Shown piece after piece: positions 31,864-32,605 of a stretch of 32,605 nt of DNA. Each line of letters begins with the position of its first letter. The stretch's first letter is position 1. Source of the stretch: a virus; IMG/VR virus record IMGVR_UViG_3300036978_000177, positions 1-32,605 of that record. One strand, given 5' to 3'. The notes under the pieces are model-generated. The model worked only from the letters and a program-made list of their open reading frames with translations, searched no databases and was not told where the DNA came from. The position numbers and the translations under genes were made by a program.

Positions 31864-32605
31864 ATGACGAAAGACGAGAAAAAAGGAGTAGTCACTCCAC
31901 TGCCAGCATCATATCGCACACAGGACTTTGACCTTGCCAATGTCACACCAGAACAGGTGCGGTCAATCCTCCGCAATGTTCGCACCGGCAGACTTGAAGA
32001 TCAAGACAGACTCTTCCGTCTGATGCTCGACTCATGGAGCAGATTGAGAAAGTGTTTGAATGAGGTCAGTGGAGCAGTGGCATCTCTGCCCATCCAGATC
32101 TCACCAGCAATCAGAGAAGGTGAAGAAGAAGCAACACCAGAGGCACTCAGGATCCATGAGGTGGTTGAACGTGCGCTGGAGTCATATGCACCCAGACCAG
32201 CATACTTAGAACTGGATGGCATGGGGATGATCAAGGCAATGGTGGACGCATATGCCAAGGGCATCAGTGTGGTGGAGATCCTGTGGCATGTAGAGAATGG
32301 TGTGGTGTCCCCTCGGTGCTTCTGTCCGGTCCCTGCAAAATATCTTGCATATCCCCAAGACTCAAATCAGATAGACAGACTGATGGTGTCACCTGATGGT
32401 GTGGCAATGGGTAATCTCCAAGACTTTCCAGCAGATAAATTCTTGATTGGCATCTGGCAACAAGGTGGCATTCATCCCATCCACTGCGGCAATCTCAGAG
32501 CATTGACCAAGCAGTGGCTCGGTGCCATCTATGGCATGGGTTGGTTGATGCAGTATGCACAGTTGTTTGGCATCCCATGGCGGCACATTGAGACAGACGG
32601 CAGCG
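31864..32605 (+). CDS. Mu gp29-like portal protein, N-terminal part
   Basis: The first 247 codons of the portal gene lie here; the rest is at 2-1024 across the circular join. The sequence shows VRSILRNVRTGRLEDQDRLF, a L-N-E-V-S-G-A-V-A-S-L-P region and AKGISVVEILWHVENGV with the KGIS-x-x-E-x-x-W pattern of DUF935 portals. The start ATG at 31864 was chosen because it is the first in the frame after the terminase stop and gives the usual N-terminal length. The leader has no Shine-Dalgarno. Confidence 0.9.
   Translation, partial: MTKDEKKGVVTPLPASYRTQDFDLANVTPEQVRSILRNVRTGRLEDQDRLFRLMLDSWSRLRKCLNEVSGAVASLPIQISPAIREGEEEATPEALRIHEVVERALESYAPRPAYLELDGMGMIKAMVDAYAKGISVVEILWHVENGVVSPRCFCPVPAKYLAYPQDSNQIDRLMVSPDGVAMGNLQDFPADKFLIGIWQQGGIHPIHCGNLRALTKQWLGAIYGMGWLMQYAQLFGIPWRHIETDGS
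32472..32605. repeat. Terminal overlap, right copy
   Basis: This copy matches 1-134 at 133 of 134 positions. Trimming it gives the 32,471 bp circle. The one difference (a at 32479, g at 8) may be a strain polymorphism or a read error. Confidence 0.95.

Overview
The window is one complete or near-complete tailed-phage genome of the siphovirus type. Its last 134 bases repeat its first 134 bases (one mismatch at position 8), so it closes into a circle of about 32,471 bp, and the portal gene runs across the join. No tRNA, rRNA, CRISPR array, insertion sequence, integrase, Mu-type transposase or CI-like repressor was found. The head genes are of the Mu family (gp29-like portal, MuF, gpG-like and gpI-like proteins), the tail carries a tape measure and tube protein but no sheath, and the replication genes are of a type common in phages that replicate independently. 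Mu-like heads are therefore combined here with a non-transposing life cycle. The host is unknown. Most genes lack a Shine-Dalgarno sequence and start after A-rich leaders, and there is a small lipoprotein-like lysis-region gene, which together suggest a Gram-negative host from a group with little SD use (Bacteroidota or Verrucomicrobiota are possible); this is a weak inference.

Layout. Rightward late genes run from 27.8 kb through the circular join to 15.6 kb: winged-helix regulator, MuF protein fused to a zinc-peptidase-like domain, small acidic protein, TerS, TerL, portal, a portal-tail-like protein, gpG-like protein, protease/scaffold, major capsid, decoration protein, connectors, tail tube, tape measure, tail hub, tail tip proteins, a glycosyltransferase-like protein, fibre, small membrane proteins, lipoprotein and a CHAP-type endolysin. 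Leftward early genes run from 27.0 kb down to 15.6 kb: primase-helicase, DUF2800 nuclease, DUF2815 ssDNA-binding protein, family A DNA polymerase, VRR-NUC nuclease and SNF2 helicase, mixed with small unknown genes, many joined by ATGA stop/start overlaps. The two arms converge at 15.57 kb with overlapping stop codons and diverge from an 850 bp non-coding region at 27.0-27.8 kb.

Most notable. (1) The divergent region holds a nested set of inverted repeats built from ten GGGCAG/CTGCCC hexamers around an AT-rich core, a good candidate for the replication origin. (2) Two stand-alone units of conserved promoter-like repeat, unrelated small gene and conserved terminator are set into the early operon at 21.5-22.0 and 24.2-24.6 kb. 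(3) A 97-codon AT-rich gene between the polymerase and the next gene is flanked by 16 bp direct repeats; removing one repeat unit on paper restores a perfect ATGA junction. (4) The MuF protein carries a repeat linker and a C-terminal HEIGH zinc-peptidase-like domain, like polymorphic MuF effectors. (5) A 12 bp perfect inverted repeat encloses a structured leader upstream of the DUF2800 gene. (6) GATC and GGATCC are strongly over-represented except in the tail-fibre block, which looks imported.
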